64,000 nt of DNA from Montifringilla adamsi (taxonomy: Eukaryota; Chordata; Aves; Passeriformes; Passeridae). Position 1 is the stretch's first letter; each line of letters begins with the position of its first letter. The notes below the pieces were generated by a model that had not been told where the DNA came from, ran no database searches, and saw nothing but the letters and a program-made list of their open reading frames with translations. Both the position numbers and the translations under genes were made by a program. Shown piece by piece: positions 1-12,500 of the stretch. The DNA lies in the NCBI GenBank assembly GCA_017590115.1, contig JAGGNK010003335.1, positions 14,900,779 to 14,964,778 on the forward strand, in the 5' to 3' direction.

Positions 1-181
1 CTATCTTTCCTTTTCTACATGATTTCTTTTCCTTGTCCTCACAAAACTCCAGTGCTCTTTTCTCTGCGTATTTCTTCTTACAAAAGGTTTTCATCTGTTG
101 TGTTTCAACATCTTTTCCTTCTCCTATTCCAATTCCTCCTTCTTTTCCCACCATGAAGGTGTTCAGTGAGCAAAGCCCACG

Positions 182-412
182 GTGGCTGTTAGAGCTGTCA
201 GTGTTAACCTGTGGAAAACAGGTAATCCGGGTGACTGGAGCAGAAGGGCACAGCTCCAAATCCGGGTGCAGGGGACCTCTTTGCTGTGGCATTTGGCGAG
301 TTAGTGGCTGTTAGAGCTGTCAGTGTTAAGCTGTGGAAAACAGGTAATCCAGGTGACTGGAGCTCCAAATCCGGGTGCAGGGGACCTCTTTGCTGTGGCA
401 TTTGGCGAGTTC
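182..412. repeat. Two-copy tandem duplication (about 120 bp)
   Basis: GTGGCTGTTAGAGCTGTCAG starts at 182 and again at 304. Both copies run to CATTTGGCGAGTT. The second copy lacks about 12 bases in the middle and has a few substitutions. Confidence 0.85.
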
Positions 413-2784
413 TCTGCAGTCACGAGACTGGTGACTGGTGCTGTTGTTGGAGGAGTTTGGCACAGGCTGGGGATGTGAAGGTGCCCTGAGGTCCCAGGGC
501 TGTGGGGAGCCAGCGCTGTCCTGTGGCACACACGGTGGGCACGGGGACAGCACCGGTCCAGGAGCACTGCTGATAGAAACAGCACACCTTGGTGCCCTGG
601 GGCAGGTCCTGGCAGCTCCATGGCCAGGCCCTCGGGTGATGTCGTCACCACATCCCAGAGGTGGCAGGGCCATGCACCCTGTTCTCCTGTGACAGAGGTG
701 TCAGTGCTGGTGTCAGTCCCCAGGCCGTGACAGATGGCAGAACTGGCCTGGGTGAAGAGCTCTGTGGAGCTGGGAGGGATTCAGTCTTGGACAGCATCCA
801 GCATCCATTATCTCCTCAGCCACTGAAGCCACTCAGCTGTCGCCCTGTGTCTCATAAGGAGGTGATAAATGGCTGGTGCTTTTCCTTTGTCCTGGTGTGT
901 CCTCCTTGGTTGGTGGTGCTGGAAGCCCTGCAGGAGGTGAGGCTTGGGACCTCTTTTGGGAATCCCCCATGCTGTCCATCCTTGGGGTGCTTTGCAAACC
1001 CGCGACTCCGTAATTTCTCCAAATAGCGGGGGATTAAATCTCCATCACCCGCGGTGTTTGGGCTGTGTGTGAAGTCAGTGTCCCACCAAACGTGTCCCTT
1101 GTCAAACCCCATCTGTTCTCGCTGCCCTCGGGCTCCTGGTGAATGGAGGAGCCAAATTGTGCTCCCACTGTCAGGTTTCCCTTATATTTAGAAATGAATG
1201 TGGGCAGCCTTACTGCTTCACATACAGTTGAAATGGCAAAAAGATCGAGTTTCCCCGAGCTGCTGTCAGAGGCACTGCTGGGAAGGGCTTTGGCAGGGTG
1301 TCCTGCAGGAGGTGGTGGCCCCAGGGCTCCCTGTGGGCAGCAGGGTCAGGGGCAGCCCCAGCCCCTGGGTTGGCTTTCAGGGCAGATCTTGTCGGGGTCT
1401 GCGCTGGGGTAATGCAGTGGGTGATCTGGTGTGAGGGGCAGATCATCTCCCCAGCATTCACTGGTACCGTGTGCCATCAAAATGAGGACAAAACCCAACA
1501 AATAACCAAACTCTCATCAGTGGGAGCTCCCATGAGAGGGTTTATTGTGGCACTGTGGGGCCCCAGCAGGTCTGAACTCTGCAGAAGGTGAGTTACAGCA
1601 TCTGATCTGCTCTTTGCCACGTGGGCCGTAAGGGCTGGGAGTGGGGCTCCTTCCAGCCCCTCACTGCTGGGACGTGCCATCCCTGAGGCTGTTTTGGAAG
1701 TCTCTCCGTGATAACCACACTGGGGTGGTGAGGTGCTTCCCCAGGTTGTTCCCCTCACCCTGGAGAAATTTGTGAGAGAGGTCAGATCAGGGATTGGCAG
1801 CAGAAAGCAGCTCAGGGTTAGTGCTGTGGCTGTGGGTGCTTTTCCAGCCCCTGGTTCCACGTGGCCCCAGCTCCTGTGGAAGTGTGTCCTTGTGGGAGGC
1901 AGGGCTGGCACTGCCTGGGGGGACAGATGCTGCAGCTGCAAGCCAAGGCAGCAGCTTCTTGCAGACTCATAAATGTGAAGGTCAAGGGGAGCTGATTAAC
2001 TGCTCTGAGCCTTTTCATGGGACCGACTGTGGAATTTCACCTCCTGTTCCATGATCCTGCCTAGAAACTGCTGGGTGAGCCTTTGCAAAGACACACGCTC
2101 TGGAGCTGCTTGTTCTACTTTGGTTAAAAAGTTTCTTGTCAAAAAAAGATGGAACTCCTGGGAGTTTTGTTAGTTTTTTCTTTTTTACTACGCCAAACTT
2201 ATCTTGACTCCTTATCTTAAAATTCTCTCCTTGTAAAGGCAGTGCTGTAGGAAGTTTCCTGAGCATTGAGTCAGGAGGATGGAGGTCATTTGTGTGATTG
2301 CTGGGACACACATGGTCTTTGTGTGAATATGCATTTCTTATGCATTTACTTTTCCAAGCGCCTCTTGATGTTTTTTTAAATTAAAATAAACCCTTTGCCC
2401 TGAGGGAAAGCTGAACTCTATTCACAGCATTCTTTTAAGTAGGTTAAAAATTGCCCAATGCTTACATGGGGCTTTAAAACTCAAAAGTGCATTAATTGTT
2501 GCTGTGAAGAGGCAAAAATCCCCTGAGCTGAGCCGTGGGAGCAGATGGTGTTAGCAACTGTGGCTGTGTCACCCTGGCCCTTGGGGACAGTGGGAGCCCT
2601 GGCACCCAGGCTCCCCAGGGACACTTGGCCCTGCTGGGACCCACACCAGGGACCCCCACAGGGGCTTCCCTGGGTTTCTGCTGGGAGCAGGATCCTGGCT
2701 GAGTTTCCAGGATGGAGTTAGCAATCGGAGCAGCATCCAGGCAGGAGAGAGCAGCACAGGGGGCACTTCCATGCTGGGCTTTCT

Positions 2785-2930
2785 GTGGCCTTGGTTGGGT
2801 GCTCCTGGCCTTGGTTTGGTGCTCCTGGCCTCGGTTTGGTGCTCCTGGCCTTGGTTTCGTGCTCCTGGCCTTGGTTTGGTGTTCCTGGCCTTGGTTTGGT
2901 GCTCCTGGCCTTGGTTTGGTGCTCCTGGCC
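2785..2930. repeat. 20-bp minisatellite, about 7 units
   Basis: Unit GGTTTGGTGCTCCTGGCCTT with single-base variants. It keeps parallel frames open and so produces spurious ORFs on both strands. Confidence 0.9.
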
Positions 2931-2992
2931 CCAGCTTGGAGCTGTCACCATGTGTGACTCAGTGGTGTGCCTGAGCCCACTTCCACTGGCCC

Positions 2993-3043
2993 GGTGGTGG
3001 CTCTGCAGGTGGCTCTGCAGGTGGCTCTGCAGGTGGCTGTGGC
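2993..3043. repeat. 12-bp tandem repeat, about 4 units
   Basis: Unit GGTGGCTCTGCA, with the last copy diverged. Confidence 0.85.
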
Positions 3044-3424
3044 TGTAGTTGCCAGCCAAGGGCTGGGTGGGGAGGTGGCTGCAGGATGATGATGCTGGCC
3101 ATTGTGGGCAGGAGGGTCCCTGGGCCCTTGTGTCTTGCCTGTCTGTCACTGCTGTCACTGAGCACCTCGGGCTGCTGTGCCCGGTGTCCTGGCATGCTCC
3201 AAGCCACACTGCCCTGTCCTGGCTCGGGATGGAGGATTCCCTTTTCCTTCTCTTGTCCCATGCCACTGAGTTTGGCCTGTCCTGGGTGATGAGCCCCACA
3301 CCCCTGCAGACGTGCCCAGAGCTGGGAATAGCAAATAAAATGGGCTGTGATGGTCTCCCCACACAGCTGAGCTGGAATTGTCTTCAGTTTCCTTCGGTTA
3401 CTGGTTTTTTGTCTTTTTCCATAG

Positions 3425-3512
3425 ATCCCAAGACAGCCACAGAGACAGACACAGAGATCTGTGCAGAGTGGGAGATCAAGACCATTACTAGTGCACTGAA
3501 AACATACCTGAG
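3425..3512 (+). CDS. ARHGAP26: ARHGAP26 coding exon, RhoGAP domain (first exon in window)
   Basis: An 88-bp exon with acceptor TTTTTCCATAG at 3414-3424 and donor GTAAGG at 3513. It starts with the last two bases of an Asp codon and ends with two bases of an Arg codon. The peptide reads [19 protein letters not shown] and then a segment ending ALKTYLR, which is the GRAF RhoGAP region after the arginine-finger helix. Trp and the IK-T-ALK pattern are typical of the helix that leads to the LP-P loop in RhoGAP domains. No upstream ARHGAP26 exon is recognisable in 1-3424. Confidence 0.93.
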
Positions 3513-6500
3513 GTAAGGAGAAAAGCCTCACCTGGCTTCAGGAGGGGTTTGGTGCTGGCCTGGGATTTTACTGCCTGTTATTGCAGACCCTTAACAACAG
3601 CACTTGTATAGAAACAGAGCAGAAACTGCTCTTAGGGAATTTATTCTGGCTTTCCCCTGGCTTTCCAGTATGATTGAGTAGGATCTGGAGAACACACTCA
3701 GCTCTGACAGATGCACATGTTATACAGACATGATTTTAAAAGCTCACTCTTGCATCCCCTGCCTTGATTTAAGCTTTTCCCTGAGCTTTTCCCAGTGGAC
3801 TTCCACCTTCTGAGCATGTGGCAGAGGAGGAGGGCAGTGCTGTGTAAGGGCAGGGGCTGAAGAGCTTTCCCAGACCTGGTGCTGAGCTTTATTGCAGTTC
3901 TGATTTCTGTGTGTCAGGCGAGCCAGTATCATCCTGGGGATTTTCCCAACAGGATTGGGTGTTGGCAGCCAGCAGCATCTCATTATCCACAACGTGCTCC
4001 TACCTGTTGTGACCACAGCTCCTTGCTGTCAGAGGCTGTTGTGTGCTGGGTTGTGTTTGAGGGAGCACAAGAGAGAGCCTAGATCCAATTAGGGTGATAA
4101 GTGTAATTAGCCTGGTGGATCTCAGCCTAGAAAATCACAGAATTTTGCATGATTGGCAACCTTTGCTCCAGAGTCTGAACTGTTGGCTAAGCAAAGAGGA
4201 ATGTGGGCAGCACCAGTGTGTCCCTCTGAAGGGATGCAGCAGTGGGAGGGGACAATGGGAACGGGGATTGGGAAAGTTTTATAACTAGGCTTGTTTATCC
4301 TCTCAATTTATTTTCAAACTTACTTGGAAATCATGGGCTCAGTAACGCACTGACGCTGTGTTACTGAAGGAATGCTAAAATTAAAGATTAATTTAGTGCT
4401 GAATAAATCAAAGGTCCTTGCATAGATCTTACTCCTTCTGATGAGGGGAATTAATTAGAGTTGGTGTTGCTTAATTCTGCCCTTTTCAAAATGGAGCTGA
4501 GTTTATTGTAGGGGCAAAGCTTTCTCAGTGTGGATTGTGTTCCTCAGATGTGTTTTGTGCCTGTTTCCTTTTTATCTTCCAGAATGCTCCCAGGGCCCCT
4601 GATGATGTACCAGTTTCAAAGGAGCTTCATCAAAGCAGCGAGTGAGTTTGGTGGTGTTTGTGGCCCCGCTGCCACAGAAGAGCCTCACTGCCAGTGGCTG
4701 CAATCCCCCCTGCCCTGCTGCCTGCCCAGCACGCTGCTGGGCTGTGTCCTGGCCAGCAGAGCAGGGCTGGAGCAGGGCAGGCTGCTGCTGGGGGTGCCCA
4801 GAGGAGGAGGGAGCTCAGCTCCTGCAGCTGGGACCATGGGCTGCTGTTGAGCTGCACCACGGTGTTTGAGGGGCTTCACACATCTGGGCTGTGTTTCCTT
4901 CACTGCCCAGGGGAAGGGGCTTTGCTGGGAGCAGGGGGTTTTCTGTGGGCAGCCTGTGGATATGGGAGTGGGATGTCAGGAGGGCCCTGTGTCCCATGGC
5001 CATGGCAGTGCTGGCCTCCTCCAGCAGCTCCCACTTAGCACCATGGACCCAAGCAGCCTGTGGAGCACCAGCCTGGCCTGCACTGGGCACACTGACCATG
5101 GGAATGTGCCCATATTCCCATCCCTGGAATCGCTCTGGCTGCAGCCAGCCCTGCCCTGCTCACCGTGCTGTTCACGTGGCGTCTGCTCTCAGCTTGCTGC
5201 AGTATCTGCAGTGCCTGCTGTGGGATGGAGCAGCTCCCTGGGATGTGTGTTAGGCCTCTTCCCATAACAACGCCCTAATGTGGAGATAAATCATCTTCTA
5301 TTCCCCATGCAGAACTAGAGAATCAGGAGTCCAGGGTGTCGGAGATCCACAGCCTCGTTCATCGGCTCCCGGAGAAAAACAGGCAGATGCTGCACTTGCT
5401 CATGAACCATTTGGCAAAGTACGTTTATGACTGATGTGTTTTTCTCTCCTTTTTCCATTTCCTCTCAAAGTTAATAGTGGTGGAAAAGTTTCCTTGTGTG
5501 TGTGTGGTGTTGAGTCAACTCAAACCACAGTGTTTGAGGGGCTTCACACATCTGGGCTGTGTTTCCTTCACTGCCCAGGGGAAGGGGCTTTGCTGGGAGC
5601 AGGGGGTTTTCTGTTGGCAGCCTGTGGATATGGGAGTGGGATGTCAGGAGGGCCCTGTGTCCCATGGCCATGGCAGTGCTGGCCTCCTCCAGCAGCTCCC
5701 ACTTAGCACCATGGACCCAAGCAGCCTGTGGAGCACCAGCCTGGCCTGCACTGGGCACACTGACCATGGGAATGTGCCCATATTCCCATCCCTGGAATCG
5801 CTCTGGCTGCAGCCAGCCCTGCCCTGCTCACCGTGCTGTTCACGTGGCGTCTGCTCTCAGCTTGCTGCAGTATCTGCAGTGCCTGCTGTGGGATGGAGCA
5901 GCTCCCTGGGATGTGTGTTAGGCCTCTTCCCATAACAACGCCCTAATGTGGAGATAAATCATCTTCTATTCCCCATGCAGAACTAGAGAATCAGGAGTCC
6001 AGGGTGTCGGAGATCCACAGCCTCGTTCATCGGCTCCCGGAGAAAAACAGGCAGATGCTGCACTTGCTCATGAACCATTTGGCAAAGTACGTTTATGACT
6101 GATGTGTTTTTCTCTCCTTTTTCCATTTCCTCTCAAAGTTAATAGTGGTGGAAAAGTTTCCTTGTGTGTGTGTGGTGTTGAGTCATTTCTGGTTGGCAAC
6201 TGGAAACGCGTGTGTGAGTGAACCGAGGGCCGAGAGAGCGAGGGGGGCTGAGGGAGGGAGTGAGGGAGGGATGAGGGAGGGAGGGATGAGGGAGGGAGGG
6301 ATGAGGGGCAGGAGCTGCCCAGCCAGCCCCAGCCCCTCAGCAGCACCAGGAACCCATTCACTCCGGGGAACCTTGTGTTGCTTTTGATGGCCTGGAATGG
6401 GTTTGGCTGTCCAGGAGGCAGAGCGGAGGTGAAGCTCCTCACGTGGTTTCAGAGCAAACCTGCCATTGAAGGACTAAAAGTGATTTCTTTGCGCAACAAA

Positions 6501-9500
6501 TGACTGCTCTAGGGCGTATTTGCTGCCTTTATGCACCCTGATGAATCAATATTTTTGTGTTACCTTGAAACTTTGCGAGGGCGAAGGAATGGGATAATTT
6601 TTTTTCTTTCGGTGGTAGAGCTGACCTGTAATTTCCCATCTTCTTCCTGCTCCTGCAGGTTCCCATGGAAACCTTTGATTAGTGTTTTAGAAGTGAAAGC
6701 ATCATCAGGTGTTTGTGGCAGCCTCAAGGCTGCAGGGTTGGACCTGCCCTTGCTGTTTGCACCAGTGCTGCAGGAGCAGCAGGGCTGAGGCAGGACTGGC
6801 AAAGCTGGGGAATGACTTAAGGGGATAACTGCTTAGGAGGAGATCTGGAAGAATCCAAGTTACCTGTTTAAAAGAAAAAATAACAGATGATACTTGAAAT
6901 AGGCTTAAACACAACTCCAGATGTTTTCTTGTTGCCAGGTCATGTGTCTGCTGCATGGGGTCCCTGGCAAGGCTGTTAGAAACCAAATGGCTGGTTTAGG
7001 TGTTGGTTTCAAACCTTCTGCATTTACAGCCTGAAGCCAAGGCCCTGTGGTTCCAGGTGCACCCATCAGCCAGATGGGATTGCCCAGAGAAGCTGTGGCT
7101 GCCCCTGGATTCCTGGAAGTGTCTGAGGCCAGGGTGGATGGGGCTTGGAGCACCCTGGGACAGTGGGAGGTGTGGCAAAGAGTGGAACTGGGTGAGCTTT
7201 AAGGTCCCTTCCCACCCAAAGTATTCTGGGATTCTGTGATTTCAGATGTGCAGGGGATCTGTAATTGCTTCAGTGTTTTCCATCTAAAGGAAAAACCTGG
7301 TGATGGAGTAGAGATGTGGAGTCAGGTTTACAGTGGGGTTTGTGCTGCTTTAGTGGGGAAGGAATTCAAACAAAACAAGCAGTGTGTGTGGTGGTGTGTG
7401 CTATTTTAAGAAGAGAAACAGCTCATAGTGTTATTTAATAGGAAAAAAATTATCTCAGAGAAGGGCAGGAAGCTGAGGAGCGAGAGCCTGCTGAGCTCTC
7501 CAGCCCTGGTGCCATTCCTGGGGGAGATCCTGGGCTGTGGAGGCTGAGGCACAGCCAGCCCCAGGTGTGGGCTCACAGCATCCCTGTGGGACTGGTCCTG
7601 CAGCTCCTGCTGTGATCAGGAGCAGCATTCTGATCCAGGAACAGCATTTTGATCAGGAGCATTGCCCTGATCCAGGAGCAGTGCCCTGATCCAGGGGGAG
7701 TACCCTGATCCAGGAGCAGTGCCCATTGCCCTGATCCAGGAGCAGTGCCCATTGCCCTGAGCAGTGCCCATTGCCCTGATCTGCCCTGATCCAGGAGCAG
7801 TGCCCATTGCCCTGATCCAGGAGCAGTGCCCATTGCCCTGATCCAGGAGCAGTGCCCATTGCCCTGATCCAGGAGCAGTGCCCATTGCCCTGATCCAGGA
7901 GCAGTGCCCATTGCCCTGATCCAGGAGCAGTGCCCATTGCCCTGATCCAGGAGCAGTGCCCATTGCCCTGATCCAGGAGCAGTGCCCATTGCCCTGATCC
8001 AGGAGCAGTGCCCATTGCCCTGATCTAGGAGCAGTGCCCTGATCCAGGAGCAGTGCCCATTGCCCTGATCCAGGAGTGCCCATGGGGCAGCCAGGGCCAG
8101 GGCTTGTGTCCATCACTCTCTAAAAGAACTGCTTGAGGCTGCAGTGCCACTGAGCCAGATTAAAGACAAGAATGGAGAGAAACCTTCACATCTGCAGCAG
8201 ATGTTTGGAGAGAGGGGCCTGGCTGCCGCAGGGGGATGCTCCAGACGGGTGGGACCAGCTGGGTCTGGTGCTGCTGAGGGCAGGGCACCACAGGCAGCAG
8301 GGGCAAAGCCAAGGGCCTCTGGCTGCCCTGCCAAGCTGGGCTGCACTGCTTGGAGGGTTTGTCTCATCTGTTTCTGTCTGGGTTTTTTATTTTAAGTAAC
8401 GTATGAATAATCAAGATTTGCATGTTTATCAGATGAGCTAAAAAAATATTTCTCACAGTCTTGCTGTGGAGATTTCTGACACTAAAACCAGAACTTGGGC
8501 TGAGTCGGTCAAGTAAAGAAAGAGCCTGTTTTGGGTGGTTTCTGACTTCTGTGTTTTTGGGGTGTACGTGCTCTGCTGCACTGGTGAGGGATGTGGGGCT
8601 CCTCATGTGATGAAGCTGCAGTTTTATTAGCAGTAATAAAACTGGTAAGAAAGCTGAAATGTTCAAAAATAGCAATAATTAACCACAGTATCAGACAGGA
8701 TAAGTGCCTTGGAGGTGGTTCAGCAGTGCCCTTGCCCATGTGGTGGGTCCCATGGCAGCTGGGGGCCACAGAATTGGGGTGCAGTGAGAGGGGCACAGAG
8801 AAGGGACAGGACAAATCTCAGGAACAGGCACAGACAGGGCAGAGGGCAAGGAGCATTTTGGTAGACAATTATTTCAATTTCTGCCTCTTACTGCATCTCC
8901 AAGCCCATTTGTTCTGCCTTCTGCCTCGTGCCCACATGTCTGGGCAGTTGTTCACTGTGGCCAGAGAGCGGGAGCTGTCCCCATCCCTGTTGTAGCCTTC
9001 CAGCCTGAACCAGTCTGGGATTCTGTGATTAAACCAATTTGTTTTAATGCCAAATAAGTCAAAGTGAAACAAGGTGCCTGTGGTGCTGCTGGGCTGGTGG
9101 TTGCTGTGCCAGAGAGTGCTGCTGGAGTGGAGCTGGTTGCAGAAAATTGCCATTTTTGTTAGTGGTGCTGCAATATCATCCCTGTCTCCTTCTTTTGTAA
9201 TGTACTTTCTCACCCAGGAGTCAATGCTGTGGAGGTGCAGACCAGGGGGATTTCACTCTGATTATATTTCAAGCATTTAGGGAATTATTTTTCATGCATG
9301 GCTATAATTTGACACCTGAGCTTTGCTTTGTTCTTGTGGCAGCGAGTCCAGGTTCTCCAGCACAGATGGTGCCAGGCTCACACCCCTTCTGTGGGGCTCC
9401 CAGACCCTTCTGTGGGGTGGCATTGCTGCCACTGCCCCACAAGAACCCTGATCCACGCACCCGCTGCTCTCGTGCCAAGGTCAGGCCCGTGGAGGGGGCT

Positions 9501-12500
9501 GCACTGAGCTCAGTGTGCGTGTGTTTAGCAGAATTAATTATCTCTAATCACTCCCAGCTGTGGCCTGGCCAACACCGGCTGGTTCCCTTTGGTTGTGCTG
9601 TGGTGGTGTTTTCTAGTTTACGTGTTTTAACCAAGATGACAGCGATTGTTATCTCCTGCACAAATTGTTTGCTGTTTATCAGGGCGATGGTTTCCACGGG
9701 CTCTGCAGGGCAGCCGCTCATGGGGATCCAGCAAAACCCTCGCTGGGGCAGGGGCTGGACACGGGGCCTGGCGCGTTCCAACGGGCTCGCTGCTCAACCA
9801 GGGACTGCTGGCAAAGGAGGAGAAGAAAAAATTCCTCCAGGTCTTCTGCCTAAAAATACAGCCAGGGCTCGTTGTGCTCGGCGTGGGGCGGCTCCGCGCC
9901 GCGCCCGGGGCCGCGGAACCCTGCGGGAGCTGCTCTGGAGCTCACCACGCTGCCCCTGTGCCCAGCAGCTCCAGGACCCCACGGGGCACCTGTGCAGGGC
10001 CAGGGGTGGCAGCTCCCCCAGGAATGTGCTTTTCCTTGCGTTGTTTTGCCGGTTTCCCCCGAAGGTGCAGCCGGCAAGGAGGCTGACGCCTCTTGGCACA
10101 GCAGGTCTGATTTCATCCCCGTGGCAGCTGTTTATGCTGCTGTCTGGTAACTATTCATTTGCTTGATTTATGTATTGCTTCCAGTAAGTCATTCTTGTCC
10201 AGGACATTCTGGAAATTTCCACTAGCCACTGAGGCCTCTGAAGTGCCCTGCTCTCGTGTGCTGCTCGCCTGGTTTGGCTGCCAGGAGCAAACGGGGAGCT
10301 GTCTGAGCTGCTGTGGCTGGGCCAGGCAGTGGTCCTCCTTGCTGCCTTTGGGAATGCCATTTTTATGCCCAGTGCCTGTTTCTGCTCCTTTTGGGTCATG
10401 GCAGTGCTGGATCCAGGCAAAGCCCTGGAGTTCAAGTGACCCAAAGGATCTGGGTGCTGCTGTGGGTAGTAAAAGGGAGGTGATGTGGAAGGAGACTCCC
10501 TGTAGGCACATGCTGCCTTGCAGGACAGGGAAAATCCTGCCTGGGGCTTGCCTGTCCTGGGTCAGGTTCATGCTGTGCTCTTTTACCCCTTTTCCTTTTT
10601 CCCTGGTTGGCATGAGTTGGACTTTAAGGTCCTTTCCAACCCAACCCATTCTGTTGTTCCATGATTCTATGATCTGTGCTCTGGAGCTGGAGCTATCAGA
10701 GCCTTGTGGGGAACAGCAGCACCTTTGGTTTCCCCTTTGCTCTCCTCTCCCTCAGGTGTTTTGGTGGAGGAGCCAGTGATGCTTCCGCAGAGGCGAGACA
10801 GCCCTGCAGGACTCTGTGCCTGCCCTTGCCAGCTCTGCCTCCCTCTCACTCCTCTGCTTTTGTTTTTAATACAAGATTCTGCAGAATTATAAACCACCAC
10901 AAAAAGCCCTGTAGGTGTACGCTGGGTTTTTTGGGCTTGGCTTCCTGTAATGTGTAAATTAGCTAAAGGTTTTGTTCTGCTTCTGCAAATGAACTTTTAA
11001 CCCCCTCTGTCTGGATTGTCCCTGGAGCAGCTGTGTGGGTGCTGGTAGCTTTTCCTTCCATACTTCTCTAAAAGCTCCTGATATTTCATGCAGGCTCTCC
11101 AGTTTTTAGCTGGAGGGGAATGTGCCCCAGAGCCTGCAGTCCCTTGTCAGGTTCTTTTTGCACCCACATCCTGCACAAGACTAAAGTCTGGAGATAGGGT
11201 AATGGGGTCTTGGACTAAAGGTGGCATCACCAACCTGGCATGATGATTCAGCAGCTCGTAACAAAGCACCTGCTGGGCTTGCTGGGGAGTTTCTGTGGTT
11301 GAACATCTCTGCTGAGCTCCTCCTGGATCTCCAGGAGCAGCACCAGGCATTTTGCATTTCTCAAGTGTGAATTTTTGTGGGCTTGTGTCTGAACTTGGTG
11401 TCGTTAGGTAGAGGTTGTTGATAGCACATAATTTTTTAATTGTTTGTCACAGTGAAACTGAAACTGGATATGGAAAGAGATTGAATTGAGAGTGAGTAAA
11501 AGATTTCCAATAACTGATTGGAGTCTCCCTGGTGGTGTCTGCACCGTCCCTGCAGACAGAGTGGGATGGAGATGCTTAATGAGCACATCCCTTGATCACT
11601 CTGTATGAACAGACCCAGCACTGAACCAAACTCAGACAGAGAGATTTTAGTCAGACAGTCTTTCAGCAGAAGAAAGGAGACTGGAAATCACCATTGCCAA
11701 GACAACTCTGAGCTGCAGTTTTTGCCAGGATGCTTGAGTGATCCCTGGCCTGCAGAATCACAGAAAGGTTGGGGTTGGGAGGGACATTTAAAGGCCATCT
11801 CATTCCAATCCATGTGTGTGTGGCAGGGGGCTCAGCACTGGGGGAGTGAGGGCTGTTTCCAGTCGTTGGGCACACCTTGTCCCACTAGCAAAGGCGAGAG
11901 AAGCATTTTTCCCGCTGTCGTTCACATCCGTAATTCTGAAAGCTCCTTATTCCTATATTCCCTTTCTTCCAACATAGGCTTCTAGGAATTCAGTATTTTG
12001 GAGGGATGAGCTCCAGCCTTGCATTCGTGATGTGAAAGAGCTCCAAAATACCTCTAAGGGAAAAAAAAGTTCAACCCTCCTCTGCTCTCCCTTTGGCCGC
12101 TGCACTCGTGCGCAGGTGTGCACCGGGCACCTCCTGCACGTGGCCCTGTGACCTGGCTCCGCCTTGGAATGGTTCCCTGTGGGGATGTGGGAGCTGCACT
12201 TGCTCACCCCAGTGCTGTTGCTGCCGGGAGGCTCTCTGGAAGCCCGTTTACTTTGGCTCTTTTCCATGCAGCAGGTTGTAGACTCCGGCGCGGCGCTTGC
12301 CGTGGCGGCGGATCTTTCAAAGGGCTCCTTGTTCACCCAGACCTGCTGTGTCAGGCTCTCCTTGCCCTGCTGGCCAGGGGGGTTTGTTATTGCAGTGTGA
12401 CAGCACCAGTGAGGTCTGGTTTTGCAGGAAGACGTGCCCGTGCAGCAGGGCTTTGCCGAGGCTCTGGGGCTGGCACTGGGGCGCCGGTGGCACGGTCTGC

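Larger units (their letters stand above)
1..3424 (+). other. ARHGAP26: ARHGAP26 intron (3' part)
   Basis: No exon or RNA gene recognised. It holds a two-copy tandem duplication at 182-412, an AT-rich stretch at 2090-2510 with repeated ATGCAT-like motifs (possible conserved non-coding element), a 20-bp minisatellite at 2785-2930 and a 12-bp repeat at 2993-3043. Confidence 0.8.
4857..6185 (+). repeat. 661-bp tandem duplication containing a whole exon
   Basis: Copies 4857-5517 and 5525-6185 align without gaps at offset 668. I see only two mismatches (4861 G versus 5529 A, and 4947 G versus 5615 T). The copies are separated by 7 bp (ACTCAAA). Each includes intron sequence, the acceptor, the 106-bp exon, the donor and about 100 bp of the next intron. 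Confidence 0.95.

Noticed and set aside
1..3424. Search for the arginine-finger exon of RhoGAP (GLYRIVG)
   Set aside because: Not found; it must lie upstream of the window.
7573..8116. Repetitive 120-166-codon - strand ORFs
   Set aside because: Frame-shifted readings of one 26-bp minisatellite, with no start context or splice evidence.
9294..10166. 290-codon + strand ORF
   Set aside because: No recognisable domain, opposite-strand ORFs of similar quality, located in an intron; a GC-rich chance ORF.
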